A DNA stretch of 64,000 bases from Lachnospiraceae bacterium. GTDB taxonomy: Bacteria > Bacillota > Clostridia > Lachnospirales > Lachnospiraceae. Where the stretch lies: the NCBI GenBank assembly GCA_017433725.1, contig JAFRGQ010000025.1, positions 1-64,000 of the forward strand, written 5' to 3'. Positions 33,644 to 43,420 of the stretch are shown one piece after another. Each line of letters opens with the position of its first letter. Position 1 is the first letter of the stretch. Both the position numbers and the translations under genes were made by a program. The notes under the pieces are model-generated. The model did no database searches. It was not told the origin of the DNA and was given only the letters and a program-made list of their open reading frames with translations.

Positions 33644-34645
33644 ATGCCGAAGATCAGTGTTGTAGTTCCCGCATACAACGCAGAGAAGACATTAAACAGT
33701 ACCATGTCAGATCTTCTTGCGCAGACATACCGGGACTATGAAATTGTACTTGTGGATGACGGGTCGACAGACTCGACGCCCGATATCTGTGACAGTTACA
33801 GGGAGAAGTATGACAATGTGCGCGTTCTTCATCAGAAGAACGGCGGCTTGTCAAATGCGCGCAATAACGGCACGAAAGCCGCTGCGGGCGACTACGTTAC
33901 GTATGTTGACAGCGATGACCGGGTTGGGAAATCCTATCTGGAGCGTCTGGTATATGCTCTGGATGAGACCGGAGCCGATATCGTCTCAGGAAGAATCATC
34001 AAGGTCAGGGAAGACTTTGAACCGTCTAATCAGGATGACGACCAGTACTTTGTAATAGAAACATTTGATAAAAAGCAGACGATCAGCGAGATGCTGACAG
34101 GAAAGAAAATCTGGGTCGGAGCCTGCTGCAGACTGGTTCCGAGAGAGTGGATGCTCGAAGAACCTTTTCTGGAAGGAAAATTCTATGAGGATCTGAGCAA
34201 TACATACCGGGTCAATCTCAAAGCCGAAAAGATGGCGTTCATAGATGAAAATCTGTATTTCTATGTTATGCACGGCGGTTCTATTACTGCAAGGAGTAAA
34301 CCATCCGCAAGGCAGTGTGACGATTATTACGAGGCAATCAAATTATGCGCAAAGGGATGCGCGGACGCATTCCCGGATCTCAAGAATGATATCTGTGTCA
34401 TGATTTCCAGAGACTTTATGTCGCTTCTTCTGCATATCAGGAGATGTGAGGAAAAAGACGAGACACTGGCAAAAATGGAGAAAAAGATTACCCGTTGGAT
34501 AAGAAGGAACTGGTGGCGTGCATTCGCCAACCGGAAAGCTCCTATGAATGTGAGACTGAGATCATTACTATGCGGGATAAATCCGTGGCTGTATGAAAAA
34601 GTTTATTATGTCGGAATACGGTTCACCGGAAAGAAAATAGAGTGA
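33644..34645 (+). CDS. GT2 family glycosyltransferase
   Basis: This 333-aa protein begins ISVVVPAYNAEKTL, then EIVLVDDGSTDSTPDICDSY, QKNGGLSNARNNG and the metal/nucleotide-sugar site YVDSDDRVG. This is a GT-A-fold inverting transferase working at the inner membrane face. The C-terminal third is helical and basic (KKITRWIRRNWWRAF), suiting membrane contact. The sugar cannot be predicted. A typical AGGTGGAG site precedes the ATG. It is the second gene of the glycopolymer locus, after element D1. Confidence 0.85.
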   Translation: MPKISVVVPAYNAEKTLNSTMSDLLAQTYRDYEIVLVDDGSTDSTPDICDSYREKYDNVRVLHQKNGGLSNARNNGTKAAAGDYVTYVDSDDRVGKSYLERLVYALDETGADIVSGRIIKVREDFEPSNQDDDQYFVIETFDKKQTISEMLTGKKIWVGACCRLVPREWMLEEPFLEGKFYEDLSNTYRVNLKAEKMAFIDENLYFYVMHGGSITARSKPSARQCDDYYEAIKLCAKGCADAFPDLKNDICVMISRDFMSLLLHIRRCEEKDETLAKMEKKITRWIRRNWWRAFANRKAPMNVRLRSLLCGINPWLYEKVYYVGIRFTGKKIE

Positions 34646-34672
34646 TTTCGGATAGATGAGCAAGAGGTATGC

Positions 34673-35683
34673 ATGAGCAACATTGATTTTGTGATTACAT
34701 GGGTGGACGGCCGGGACCCGGAATGGCGCAAAAGAAAAGATGCCCTGAATGAAAACAGTTTCGAAGATGAGCGGGAAGAACGCTACCGGGACTGGGGGTT
34801 GCTTCCCTACTGGTTTCGAGGCGTAGAGAAATATGCACCGTGGGTGAGAAAAATCTGGTTCATCTGCGATCAGGAGCCGCCGGAATGGCTGAACAGGGAC
34901 CATCCGAAACTAAGCATTGTGCGCCACGAAGATTATCTGCCGGATGAATATCGTCCTGCGTTCAGCAGTCATCCGATTGAGCTTAATCTTCACAGGATAA
35001 AAGGGCTGAGCGAGAGATTTGTATATTTTAATGATGACATGTATCTGCTGAGACCTGTTGGGGAAAACCTATTCTTCCGCAGGGGGCTTCCGTGTGACAG
35101 CGCTCTGCTCAATACAATTCCCACGGATGATCTCGTAGATATTCCGGACGGAAGAATCTTTTATATGTTCCTGAATAATGCATCCTATATCAACCGTGAC
35201 TATGATTTTCGCAGCTGTTTAAAGCGCAATCCGCTGAAATGGCTTCATCCCTCCTATGGAAAGGATCTTGTCCGCAACGCTATGCTTTGCATCTGGCCCC
35301 GTCTTGTGGGCACGGTGGAGCTTCACCTTCCGCAGGCGTATCTGAAAAGAACATTCAGGGAAGCCTGGGAGAAAGACTTTGACATTTTGGACATGACTTC
35401 GCGACACCATTTCCGGAACGATCTGGATGTTAACCAGTGGCTTGTCAGATTGCATCATATTATGAAGGGCGAATTCTCGGTGAGAAAGCCCATCCGCAAT
35501 GCGGTGTTTACGCTTGGCAGGGATAACGAAGCGCTTGCGCGCACTGTGAGAGAACAGAAGATTCCCATGATCTGCATTAATGATGCGTCGATGGATCAGC
35601 AGACTTACATCGATTCAAAACGGGAGATTCAGGCTGCTTTTGACGCGCTATTGCCGCATCCTTCAAAGTTTGAAAAAGGGTGA
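34673..35683 (+). CDS. Stealth-family sugar-phosphate transferase
   Basis: This 336-aa protein has the Stealth conserved regions: CR1 as IDFVITWVDGRDPEW, CR2 containing FRGVEKYAPWVRKIWFICD and FSSHPIELNLHRIKGLSERFVYFNDDMYL, and later a short CR3/CR4-like stretch (HHFRNDLDVNQWL). Stealth enzymes move hexose-1-phosphate from a nucleotide sugar onto a growing glycan, making phosphodiester links. That fits a teichoic acid-like product with phosphates in the backbone. The stop overlaps the start of the next gene (GTGA at 35680), so translation is coupled. Confidence 0.85.
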   Translation: MSNIDFVITWVDGRDPEWRKRKDALNENSFEDEREERYRDWGLLPYWFRGVEKYAPWVRKIWFICDQEPPEWLNRDHPKLSIVRHEDYLPDEYRPAFSSHPIELNLHRIKGLSERFVYFNDDMYLLRPVGENLFFRRGLPCDSALLNTIPTDDLVDIPDGRIFYMFLNNASYINRDYDFRSCLKRNPLKWLHPSYGKDLVRNAMLCIWPRLVGTVELHLPQAYLKRTFREAWEKDFDILDMTSRHHFRNDLDVNQWLVRLHHIMKGEFSVRKPIRNAVFTLGRDNEALARTVREQKIPMICINDASMDQQTYIDSKREIQAAFDALLPHPSKFEKG

Positions 35684-38406
35684 ACAGGAAGGTTGAGGAG
35701 AAATCATTGGAAAAATCAATTAACGAAACAAAACCGCAGACAGCGTTCGAGAAGATCAGTCCGGCTTTTCCGGGATGCGATCACTGCATCGTTTTCTGTG
35801 CTGACGACGGGTACATGGATCTGACCTATGTGTCTATCAAGTCTATTATAAATCACGCGGATACATCGGAGTATTATGATATTCTCGTTTTTCACGGTGG
35901 AATAGACTCTGCTCATGAGGACATTTACAGGGATGATTTCGGAAAGTATGACAATATCCGTGTGCGCCTTGCAGATGTTTCAAGCATCTTTGACGGTCAG
36001 GATCTTTATACGGAGAATCGTGACAGTTTCAGAAGAGAAGCATATTTTCGCCTGGTCACGCCCTGGATCCTGACGGAGGAGTATAAGACAGCCCTGTATC
36101 TGGACGGAGACATGCTGATCCGAAAAGATATAACGCCGCTGTTCGACACAGATCTCGGCGATAATCTTCTGGGGGCTGTAAAGGACTATTGGGGAATCTG
36201 TAACTGCTATATGCCGCACGATCCCCGCAGGGCTTACCGCATCAGCATAGGTCTTGATGACATTGACACGTATGTGATCAGCGCGACACTTCTGTTCAAT
36301 CTTTCCAAGTGGCGCGAGCAGTTTTCCCTGGAAGAGGTCATTCGCGTATGCGCGTCAAAAAAATGGCAGCAGCATGACCAGGATGTCGTTAACATACTCT
36401 GCCACGGCAGTACAGTATTTCTGTCTGCGACGTGGGGGATGATAGAAGATTACGGCAACAACCGTTTTCTGCCGGAATATATGTATAAAGAGGTGCAGGA
36501 AAATGGTGGCGATCCCGCCATTGCTCACTTTGGCGGTGAAAGAAAACCGTATCGAAAGAAACACGTGCGGTACGATATGGAGTTCTGGAAATGTGCCGAG
36601 GACACCCCTTATATGGGAAGTCTCTTCGGACGAATAAAGTCCACGGAACACAGGTATTATCTTGCACATGTCCTCGACAGGACAGGAATTGAGCATGTTC
36701 CGTCGAAGGACGGAACAGACCTTTACTATAAGGGCGTTCTCCTCGGAAAAGAGAAATACGGATTCCAGAAATATAAGGTGATACAAATCCGTGACAATGT
36801 ACTGCATCTTGAATGCTCTGTCGGGTATTACGGTCTCTGCGACGGGGACACGCTATCGGTGGAGATGATTGCGGACGGAGTGCGGCATGCGCCGATCAAA
36901 ACGCACCCCGAAACGGTATGGAACAGGACAGTGAGAAGCGTGTATACCGGAATCGTCGCTGTCTTTGAACTTCCTCTGACGGATAGCGGAAAGATGCGAA
37001 GTATAAGGATCGCTGCGAAAGCAGACGGCGAGGAGACGCCGCTTTCCCGCATTAAGTACCAGCGATTTGCGGAACTGTCCGGCCGGTTCAAAAACGACTA
37101 TTATGCTCATAACGGGTGGATCGTTCAGCGCGAAAAGGGCGGTCAGAGCATCATTGTCCGGAAAGTATTGCCGGGACTTATTCTCGGCAAGGAGATTTGT
37201 CTGCTTTCGGAGGTCCGGAAGTCGAAGAAGGTATTGGGAGCGCAGAAGGCATTTGTCTTACGCCTTGCATCCGATATAGTGAGGCCGTTCGTCCGGAAGC
37301 CGATCTGGCTTATTTCGGACCGCATGAATCACGCGGACGACAACGGAGAAGTTTTCTACAGATATCTTAAGAAATACCACAAGAGGGACGTCCGCGCATT
37401 CTTCCTTCTGCTCCCGGATTCGCCGGATTATGAGCGTATGAAGGAACTGGGAGATGTCATAGCTCCGTTTGGATGGAGACACAAGATGCTTTCCCTTCTG
37501 GCGGAGTGGAGTGTTTCCTCTCAGATTGATACGGTCTATCGCGATCCGTTCCGTGATTACGGACATCCGTACAGAGATATACTGCGAAAAACACGGTTCG
37601 TATTCCTTCAGCACGGCGTGATATCGGCCGACATGAGCAGGCTGCTGGATAAGGACAGGCAGGAACTGGACGGCTTCATCACATCAACACCGAAGGAATA
37701 CGCTTCCATTCTGAACGGAGACTATCACTATACGGATGAGCAGGTCTGGCTGACCGGTCTTCCGCGCTTCGACAGGATTGAAGATCACAGGGAGAAGGTC
37801 GTCACCGTTATGCCGACATGGAGATCTTACCTGTTCATCGGTCAGAACTCCGCTACGGGAGAATGGGATGTAAAAGGCGGGTTCGAGAACTCCAGGTACG
37901 CGAGATTTTATCACGATCTGATGCATCACCCGAGACTCAGGGAAGCGGCCTCACGGCTTGGCTATCGGGTACAGTTCAAGTGTCATCCTACCTGTGAGGG
38001 GCACGTGGAGAAATTCGGATTTGATGAAAATGTCGCCCTGGTGCCGGAAGGAACGACCTACGCGGATATTTTCAGCAAATCAGCTCTGCTTGTGACAGAC
38101 TACTCGTCATCCATTTATGATTTTGTGTATCTGCGTAAGCCGGTAGTCTATACGCACTTTGATGAAGATGAATTCTTTTCGGGTGCACATATGTATGACA
38201 AGGGATATTTTGATTACGAAAAGGACGGATTCGGGGAGGTAGCGTATACTCTCGAAGATACGGTGGAGGCGATTATTCGTTACATGGAAACGGACTGCGC
38301 CCTGCGGGAGCCCTATAAAACAAGAATAGAGGAGACATTCCCGGATCGGTCGGCAAATCATTGTGAACAAATCTATAGGAAGATCAAATTGAAAGGCAGA
38401 TATTGA
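35680..38406 (+). CDS. GT8 glycosyltransferase fused to TagF-like CDP-polyol phosphotransferase
   Basis: This 908-aa protein has a GT8 domain in about 30-330: IVFCADDGYMDLTYVSIKS, the DxD site YLDGDML (Asp142, Asp144), HDQDVVN and IAHFGGERKPY. A linker of about 200 residues follows. The TagB/TagF domain (about 540-905) has WLISDRMNHADDNGE, FLQHGVI, GLPRFDRIE, VMPTWRSY, KCHPTCEG and TDYSSSIYDF. One protein would add a sugar and then a glycerol- or ribitol-phosphate unit. GTG 35680 overlaps the Stealth stop; a TTG at 35707 with GAGGAG 4 bases upstream is an alternative start. It is peripheral to the membrane; no signal peptide is seen. Confidence 0.85.
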   Translation: MNRKVEEKSLEKSINETKPQTAFEKISPAFPGCDHCIVFCADDGYMDLTYVSIKSIINHADTSEYYDILVFHGGIDSAHEDIYRDDFGKYDNIRVRLADVSSIFDGQDLYTENRDSFRREAYFRLVTPWILTEEYKTALYLDGDMLIRKDITPLFDTDLGDNLLGAVKDYWGICNCYMPHDPRRAYRISIGLDDIDTYVISATLLFNLSKWREQFSLEEVIRVCASKKWQQHDQDVVNILCHGSTVFLSATWGMIEDYGNNRFLPEYMYKEVQENGGDPAIAHFGGERKPYRKKHVRYDMEFWKCAEDTPYMGSLFGRIKSTEHRYYLAHVLDRTGIEHVPSKDGTDLYYKGVLLGKEKYGFQKYKVIQIRDNVLHLECSVGYYGLCDGDTLSVEMIADGVRHAPIKTHPETVWNRTVRSVYTGIVAVFELPLTDSGKMRSIRIAAKADGEETPLSRIKYQRFAELSGRFKNDYYAHNGWIVQREKGGQSIIVRKVLPGLILGKEICLLSEVRKSKKVLGAQKAFVLRLASDIVRPFVRKPIWLISDRMNHADDNGEVFYRYLKKYHKRDVRAFFLLLPDSPDYERMKELGDVIAPFGWRHKMLSLLAEWSVSSQIDTVYRDPFRDYGHPYRDILRKTRFVFLQHGVISADMSRLLDKDRQELDGFITSTPKEYASILNGDYHYTDEQVWLTGLPRFDRIEDHREKVVTVMPTWRSYLFIGQNSATGEWDVKGGFENSRYARFYHDLMHHPRLREAASRLGYRVQFKCHPTCEGHVEKFGFDENVALVPEGTTYADIFSKSALLVTDYSSSIYDFVYLRKPVVYTHFDEDEFFSGAHMYDKGYFDYEKDGFGEVAYTLEDTVEAIIRYMETDCALREPYKTRIEETFPDRSANHCEQIYRKIKLKGRY

Positions 38407-38409
38407 ATT

Positions 38410-38496
38410 ACTAAAAGTTCCCACACCACAGTTCTTAATACGCCTCATCGAAATTTTGCTTCGCAGGGACGCAAGAGACAAGTGGGAAGTTTTAGT
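38410..38496 (+). repeat. inverted-repeat element D2
   Basis: ACTAAAAGTTCCCAC (38410-38424) and GTGGGAAGTTTTAGT (38482-38496) are inverted copies with one mismatch. The core (87 bases in all) differs from D1's core. It sits 4 bases after the stop of the GT8-TagF gene. Confidence 0.7.
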
Positions 38497-38537
38497 GAGT
38501 TACTGGAGCTTCCGCATGAAAATACAGGAGTAAAAGT

Positions 38538-41282
38538 ATGAATTCATATAAGTATGATTTTTCTGTCGTCATGGCAATATATGACGTGGAAGAATATCTG
38601 GAAGAAGCGATGCAGAGTCTTCTTGAGCAGACGATAGGCTTTCAGAATATACAGGTCATTATGGTAGACGACGGCTCTACAGACCGCAGCGGGGATATCT
38701 GCGATTCGTATCGCAAGAAATACCCCGATCAGGTTTTCGTGATCCACAAGGAGAACGGTGGACCTGCATCTGCCCGCAACGCCGGACTTGAGATGGCAGA
38801 GGGAAAGTATGTCAGTTTCTTCGATCCCGATGATATACTGAGCCATGACACGATGAAACGTGTGAAGGCTTTTATGGATGGCGAAGGACAGGCTGCTGAT
38901 ATGTGCTGCATTCCCATGTATTTGTTCGGAATCCGAGAGATGGACCATCCGCTGAATGCGAAATTTGAGGGCGGCACGAGAGTTGTCGACCTGATGGACG
39001 AAGCAGATGCGAATATGGTTGCGCTCAGTGCTCCCTCGTCATTCTTCAGGCTGGAAACCGCAAAAAAGATGGAGTTCGATACGAGGCTGTATGACGCGGA
39101 AGATGCAAAAGAGACGATGAAAGTCCTGATTAATAATCCGCATCTCGGGCTTGTCGCCGGACCGAAATACCATTACAGGCGGCACGAGAGATCGATTCTC
39201 GCAACAGTCGGTCAGAACGGAGATGCATATCTTGCCCATATCAGGAATTTTTCCCAATGGGTCCTGAGATATGCAGAAGACAGGTACGGATATGTCCCAG
39301 CATTTGTCCAGTATGCTGTCATGTATGATCTGCAGCCAAGGTTGAGAAGGGGAACGATCCGTGCGGAAATTCTGCCGGAAGAGCAATTTGCCGAATATCA
39401 GAACGAACTGTTCAGGACGGCTTGCCTTATTGATGATGATATCATTGTCGATCAGCCGAACATCCCCGATGAAACAAAAGTATTCCTGCTCGGAAGAAAG
39501 TATAACCGTCTTCCTAAGCTTACGGCTTTGAGAAGCAAAAAGGAAAAGTTCGGGAAAGCAGGAGAGAGCGGCGGCCGGAAGTACGAAAAAGGTGATATTA
39601 TGCTGTCGTACAACGGCATCGATGTCCTTGCGCTTTCAGCAATGAGGACGGTGTGGCTTTTCCTTGATATAGATGAAAGCAGGAAACAATGCACATTTGA
39701 AGGGCATCATTCTTTATGCGGGCTCGGCGAGCTTGAAGCGAGAGCAGTCTTGATTGTCAACGGAGAAATTTACGATTGCGATACATATATCAGAGACGAG
39801 TGGGTCTCACACTGTGTGGGTGAGGATACCACATATTGTATTGGGTTTAAGGGAACGATTCCGCTGACCGGCTCGGATCGGATTTATCCGGCGATTATGG
39901 TAAAAGATCTTGTGATCGTGCGCACGGGAGTATCCTTCGGACGTTTCTTCCCGGTTGCGCGGGTATACAATAAGGGTTTTGCTTTCCGGAACGGTTACCG
40001 GATCACCGCGGAGGAGGAAAACCTGAGGATCATAACGAAGCCGCCTAAGATCATCAACTTCTTCCGTGAAATACTGTTCCTGATGGAAGTATGGCAGAGG
40101 AACCTGCTGGGCGGAAGAAAGGCGGTAGGAGGAAGAATTCTTTATCACATTATCAGACCGCATCTGAAGAAGAAGATATGGATCGTTTCCGACAGAATCG
40201 AGAAGGCCGATGACAACGGCGAAGCTTTGTTCTGCTATTTACAGGAACACACTCCAGAGGGCGTAGACACGTATTTTGCTGTCAGCAAAAATACCGCCGA
40301 CTTCGAGCGTATCAGTAAGATAGGAAAATGCGTGGATGCAATGTCGTTCAAGCACAAGATGCTGCATTTGCTCTGCGATGTCAATATATCTTCCGGAGCC
40401 AATCCGGTAACGATGAATCCGTTCGACGGATATTCCGATGCACTTCGTGACATACTTCTGGAGAAGAAGTTCATTTTCTTACAGCACGGACTGCTGGAGA
40501 AAGACGGATCGAGCTGGCTGAACCGCTATAAGAAGGACGTCACCGGTTTTGTCACGACTGCCGGAAGGGAGAGGGACGCGATCGTTTACGGAAAGTATTA
40601 TTATGATCCGTCGACCATCTGGCTTACCGGTCTGCCGCGTTATGACCGCCTCTACCATGCGGAAAGCAAAAAGATCACGATCATGCCTACGTGGCGCAGG
40701 CATCTTGTCGGGAACTATGACGCGAAAGCGGGCGGTTGGCAGCCGAAGGAAGGATTTGAGGAATCTGCATACTTCAAGTTTTATGACGGCCTGCTGAATT
40801 CACCGAGACTGCTGGAAGCTTTGGATGAATACGGTTATACTTTGCAGTTCTTCCCGCACCCGATCATCCGGGTATATCTTGACAAATTCCACCATGATAA
40901 GAGGGTGCATTTCCTTCCGACGGAGACACTGTACAGAGAGGTATATGCTACAAGCGAGCTGCTCGCAACAGACTACTCATCCGCTGTATTTGATTTCTCC
41001 TATCTGCGGAAACCCATCATTTACTGCCAGTTCGACAGGGACGATTTCTTTACCGGCGGGCATACGATGACAAAAGGTTATTTTGATTATGAGGATGACG
41101 GGTTCGGTGAGGTCGTGTTCGAGGTGGAGGACGCGGTCGATACGATCATTGATTATGTGAAGAACGGATGTACATTGAAGGACAAGTATCGGGAGAGGAT
41201 AGAGAAATTCTACGCGTATCACGACAGTAATAATTGTCAGAGAGTGGTGGAGAAAATTCTCGAGGCGTGCGGCGAGGCGTGA
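38538..41282 (+). CDS. GT2 glycosyltransferase fused to TagF-like CDP-polyol phosphotransferase
   Basis: This 914-aa protein has an N-terminal GT2 domain: FSVVMAIYDVEEYL, VIMVDDGSTDRSGDICDSY, HKENGGPASARNAG, and FFDPDD as the metal site. The TagF-like half begins near 545: IWIVSDRIEKADDNGEAL, FIFLQHGLLEKD, GLPRYDRLY, IMPTWRRH, FFPHPI and ATDYSSAVFDFSYLRKP. It parallels the upstream GT8-TagF protein in its second half but differs in its first. The two would therefore add alternating sugars with the same kind of polyol phosphate. An ATG with AGGAG upstream is used. This is good evidence for a complex teichoic acid-type repeating unit. Confidence 0.85.
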   Translation: MNSYKYDFSVVMAIYDVEEYLEEAMQSLLEQTIGFQNIQVIMVDDGSTDRSGDICDSYRKKYPDQVFVIHKENGGPASARNAGLEMAEGKYVSFFDPDDILSHDTMKRVKAFMDGEGQAADMCCIPMYLFGIREMDHPLNAKFEGGTRVVDLMDEADANMVALSAPSSFFRLETAKKMEFDTRLYDAEDAKETMKVLINNPHLGLVAGPKYHYRRHERSILATVGQNGDAYLAHIRNFSQWVLRYAEDRYGYVPAFVQYAVMYDLQPRLRRGTIRAEILPEEQFAEYQNELFRTACLIDDDIIVDQPNIPDETKVFLLGRKYNRLPKLTALRSKKEKFGKAGESGGRKYEKGDIMLSYNGIDVLALSAMRTVWLFLDIDESRKQCTFEGHHSLCGLGELEARAVLIVNGEIYDCDTYIRDEWVSHCVGEDTTYCIGFKGTIPLTGSDRIYPAIMVKDLVIVRTGVSFGRFFPVARVYNKGFAFRNGYRITAEEENLRIITKPPKIINFFREILFLMEVWQRNLLGGRKAVGGRILYHIIRPHLKKKIWIVSDRIEKADDNGEALFCYLQEHTPEGVDTYFAVSKNTADFERISKIGKCVDAMSFKHKMLHLLCDVNISSGANPVTMNPFDGYSDALRDILLEKKFIFLQHGLLEKDGSSWLNRYKKDVTGFVTTAGRERDAIVYGKYYYDPSTIWLTGLPRYDRLYHAESKKITIMPTWRRHLVGNYDAKAGGWQPKEGFEESAYFKFYDGLLNSPRLLEALDEYGYTLQFFPHPIIRVYLDKFHHDKRVHFLPTETLYREVYATSELLATDYSSAVFDFSYLRKPIIYCQFDRDDFFTGGHTMTKGYFDYEDDGFGEVVFEVEDAVDTIIDYVKNGCTLKDKYRERIEKFYAYHDSNNCQRVVEKILEACGEA

Positions 41283-41325
41283 ATATCATACAAAAGTGCT
41301 TGCTGTGTGAAAATCGGATAATGTT

Positions 41326-41391
41326 TACTCTTCCTTTTCACAGGTGATAATTCCGACGGTGCGTTCGCTTGCTCCGTGGGAAAGAAGAGTA
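41326..41391 (+). repeat. inverted-repeat spacer D3-like
   Basis: TACTCTTCCTTTTCAC (41326-41341) and its imperfect complement GTGGGAAAGAAGAGTA (41376-41391) flank a short core. The end sequence differs from D1/D2 but the design and place (between glycopolymer genes) are the same. Confidence 0.45.
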
Positions 41392-41420
41392 CATAAGTGA
41401 GATTATGAGGACTCGAAAAA

Positions 41421-42218
41421 ATGAACATTAAGGAATCTTACGTAACAAAAGTAATACGAACTTTGAGAGAGCATCAGTTCATGTTCGAAGAACTGGTAAA
41501 GCGTGATTTTAAGCAGAAGTATAAGCGGACCGTTCTCGGAATGGCGTGGAGTGTACTCAGCCCGCTTCTGACATTGCTCGTCATGCGCGTTGTATTTACA
41601 CGGTTCTTCGGACGTGATACACCGCACTATACCACGTACCTGTTCGCCGGGAACCTGATGTTCTCGTATTTCAGAGAGTCGACGAACGGCGGCATGCAGT
41701 CTTTGATGTCAAACGCGAGTATATTTACGAAAATTAACGTGCCGAAATATATGTTTTTGTTGAGTAAAAATGTCTCGGCTGTCATAAATTTCGGCCTCAC
41801 GTTAATCGTATTCTTTGTATTCGTAGCCATAGACAGAGTTTCGTTCAAACCTACTATGTTTGCTATTATTTTCCCGATCATAACAATGAGTATCTTTAAT
41901 ATCGGGGTGGGAATGATATTGTCGGCGCTGTTTGTATTCTTCCGAGATACGCAGTATCTGTATGATGTCTTTTTGACACTGCTGACATATCTGTCCGCGA
42001 TCTTCTATACGATAGACAGATTCCCGGCAAAGATACAGAGGGTGTTCCTCCTGAACCCCGTATTCTGCAACATAAAGTATATAAGAGTCGTTGTTATTGA
42101 CGGGAATCTTCCTTCGCCTATGTTCCACTTACTGCTGCTGGCTTATGCAGTTACAGCTCTTACCATAGGTGGACTTATTTATAAGAAGTTTAATACACAG
42201 TTTTTATACTATGTGTAA
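41421..42218 (+). CDS. ABC-2 type polysaccharide/teichoic acid exporter permease
   Basis: This 265-aa protein has six membrane helices and the family's N-terminal amphipathic segment RDFKQKYKRTVLGMAWSVLSPLLTLLVM. FVFFRDTQYLYDVFLTLLTYLSAIFY is the typical conserved loop of Wzm/TagG permeases. It would form the membrane channel carrying the lipid-linked glycopolymer across the membrane, with the ATPase encoded next. TGAGGA precedes the ATG. Members that export O-antigen and teichoic acid cannot be told apart by sequence alone; the TagF-like partners favour the latter. Confidence 0.85.
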   Translation: MNIKESYVTKVIRTLREHQFMFEELVKRDFKQKYKRTVLGMAWSVLSPLLTLLVMRVVFTRFFGRDTPHYTTYLFAGNLMFSYFRESTNGGMQSLMSNASIFTKINVPKYMFLLSKNVSAVINFGLTLIVFFVFVAIDRVSFKPTMFAIIFPIITMSIFNIGVGMILSALFVFFRDTQYLYDVFLTLLTYLSAIFYTIDRFPAKIQRVFLLNPVFCNIKYIRVVVIDGNLPSPMFHLLLLAYAVTALTIGGLIYKKFNTQFLYYV

Positions 42219-42359
42219 GGAAACTGTCGACGGAAACGGCTTTGGTCCGGAGGTCGGCTGAACGTGAGTGACAGGATTGCGGGAGTGTGTAAGCACGTAA
42301 CAATCAGTAATCAACTTTTGGCGTCTTAATCAGAAGATGAAACGAGGGTATAGTACATA

Positions 42360-43298
42360 ATGGCATATGCAATCAAGGCGGAAAATGTATCCATCCGCTA
42401 CATGACTGGAGACTTTAAGGATATCGGTTTAAAAGAATATGTTTTGCGCCGCCTCACGCACAACTATAATGTCCACGAATTTTGGGCAGATAAGGGTGTG
42501 ACGTTCGAGTTGCAACCGGGCGATATGCTCGGTATCATAGGTGCGAACGGTGCAGGCAAGTCGACATTGCTGAAGGCTGTGTCCGGCATAATGATCCCAA
42601 CTGAAGGGTGGGTCGATGTCAAGGGCAGAATAGCAGCCCTGCTCGAACTTGCATCAGGTTTTGACAATGATCTTACGGTTCGGGAAAATGCGTATCTGCG
42701 CGGGGCGCTCCTCGGGTATACACGTGAGTTCATGAATGAGAGATACGATGATATCATCGAGTTCGCGGAGCTTCAGGATTTTCAGGAACGAAGGTTCAAA
42801 CAGCTGTCCAGCGGTATGAAGAGCCGACTGGCATTTTCCATTGCCTGCCTTGTTGAGCCGGATATACTGATTCTGGATGAGGTACTCAGCGTCGGAGACG
42901 GTGCATTCCGCAAGAAGAGCGAGAATAAGATGCGTAATATCCTCGCAAGCGGTGTCACCGCGATTCTGGTGTCACATACTATCGGACAGGTCAGGGATAT
43001 GAGCAATAAAGTTCTTTGGCTTGACAAAGGAAAACAGATTTGTTTTTCCGAAGAGGTTGAGCTGGTCTGTGATGCTTACGAGGAATTCCTTGCAACGAAG
43101 AAGGTCCCGCATTCCTGGGAGGATATAGAGCAGCTTGCAGAGGACTTCACTGTGCGCCAGGAAAAAAAGAGGGCGGAGAAGGCGAAGACGGAGCAGCAGA
43201 AGCTGGTCGAAAAGCTCAGAAAGACCAATGCGAATGTCGCGAAGGCGGCAATCGAGGAGTATCTGAGGGAAGCGGAAGAAGAAGCAGAAACAGAATAG
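42360..43298 (+). CDS. ABC exporter ATPase (TagH/Wzt-type)
   Basis: This 312-aa protein has Walker A GANGAGKST, signature LSSGMKSRLAF, Walker B ILILDEVLSVGD and switch LVSHT. The long N-terminal stretch before Walker A (YVLRRLTHNYNVHEFWADKGVTFEL) is typical of polysaccharide exporters. After the ATPase core come about 60 residues of charged coiled coil (EKKRAEKAKTEQQKLVEKLRK) instead of a Wzt carbohydrate-binding domain. It would power the permease encoded upstream. It is the last plus-strand gene of the glycopolymer locus and is followed by a strong terminator. Confidence 0.9.
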   Translation: MAYAIKAENVSIRYMTGDFKDIGLKEYVLRRLTHNYNVHEFWADKGVTFELQPGDMLGIIGANGAGKSTLLKAVSGIMIPTEGWVDVKGRIAALLELASGFDNDLTVRENAYLRGALLGYTREFMNERYDDIIEFAELQDFQERRFKQLSSGMKSRLAFSIACLVEPDILILDEVLSVGDGAFRKKSENKMRNILASGVTAILVSHTIGQVRDMSNKVLWLDKGKQICFSEEVELVCDAYEEFLATKKVPHSWEDIEQLAEDFTVRQEKKRAEKAKTEQQKLVEKLRKTNANVAKAAIEEYLREAEEEAETE

Positions 43299-43318
43299 AG
43301 TAGAAAATAGAAAGCAAC

Positions 43319-43415
43319 GGGGCTGTCACATAGGCATGAAGCCGCAATACTGCTGACATTAAATGTAAATGTCTGCAGTATTGCGGCTTTACCTAATGCG
43401 ACAGCCTCGTTTTTA
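43319..43415 (+). terminator. very long two-level terminator hairpin after the exporter
   Basis: GGGGCTGTC pairs with GACAGCCTC on the outside, and AAGCCGCAATACTGC/GCAGTATTGCGGCTT plus GACATT/AATGTC inside. GTTTTTATT follows. At nearly 100 bases it is much larger than a usual terminator and may also stop the convergent acyltransferase transcript. Confidence 0.75.
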
Positions 43416-43420
43416 TTAAT

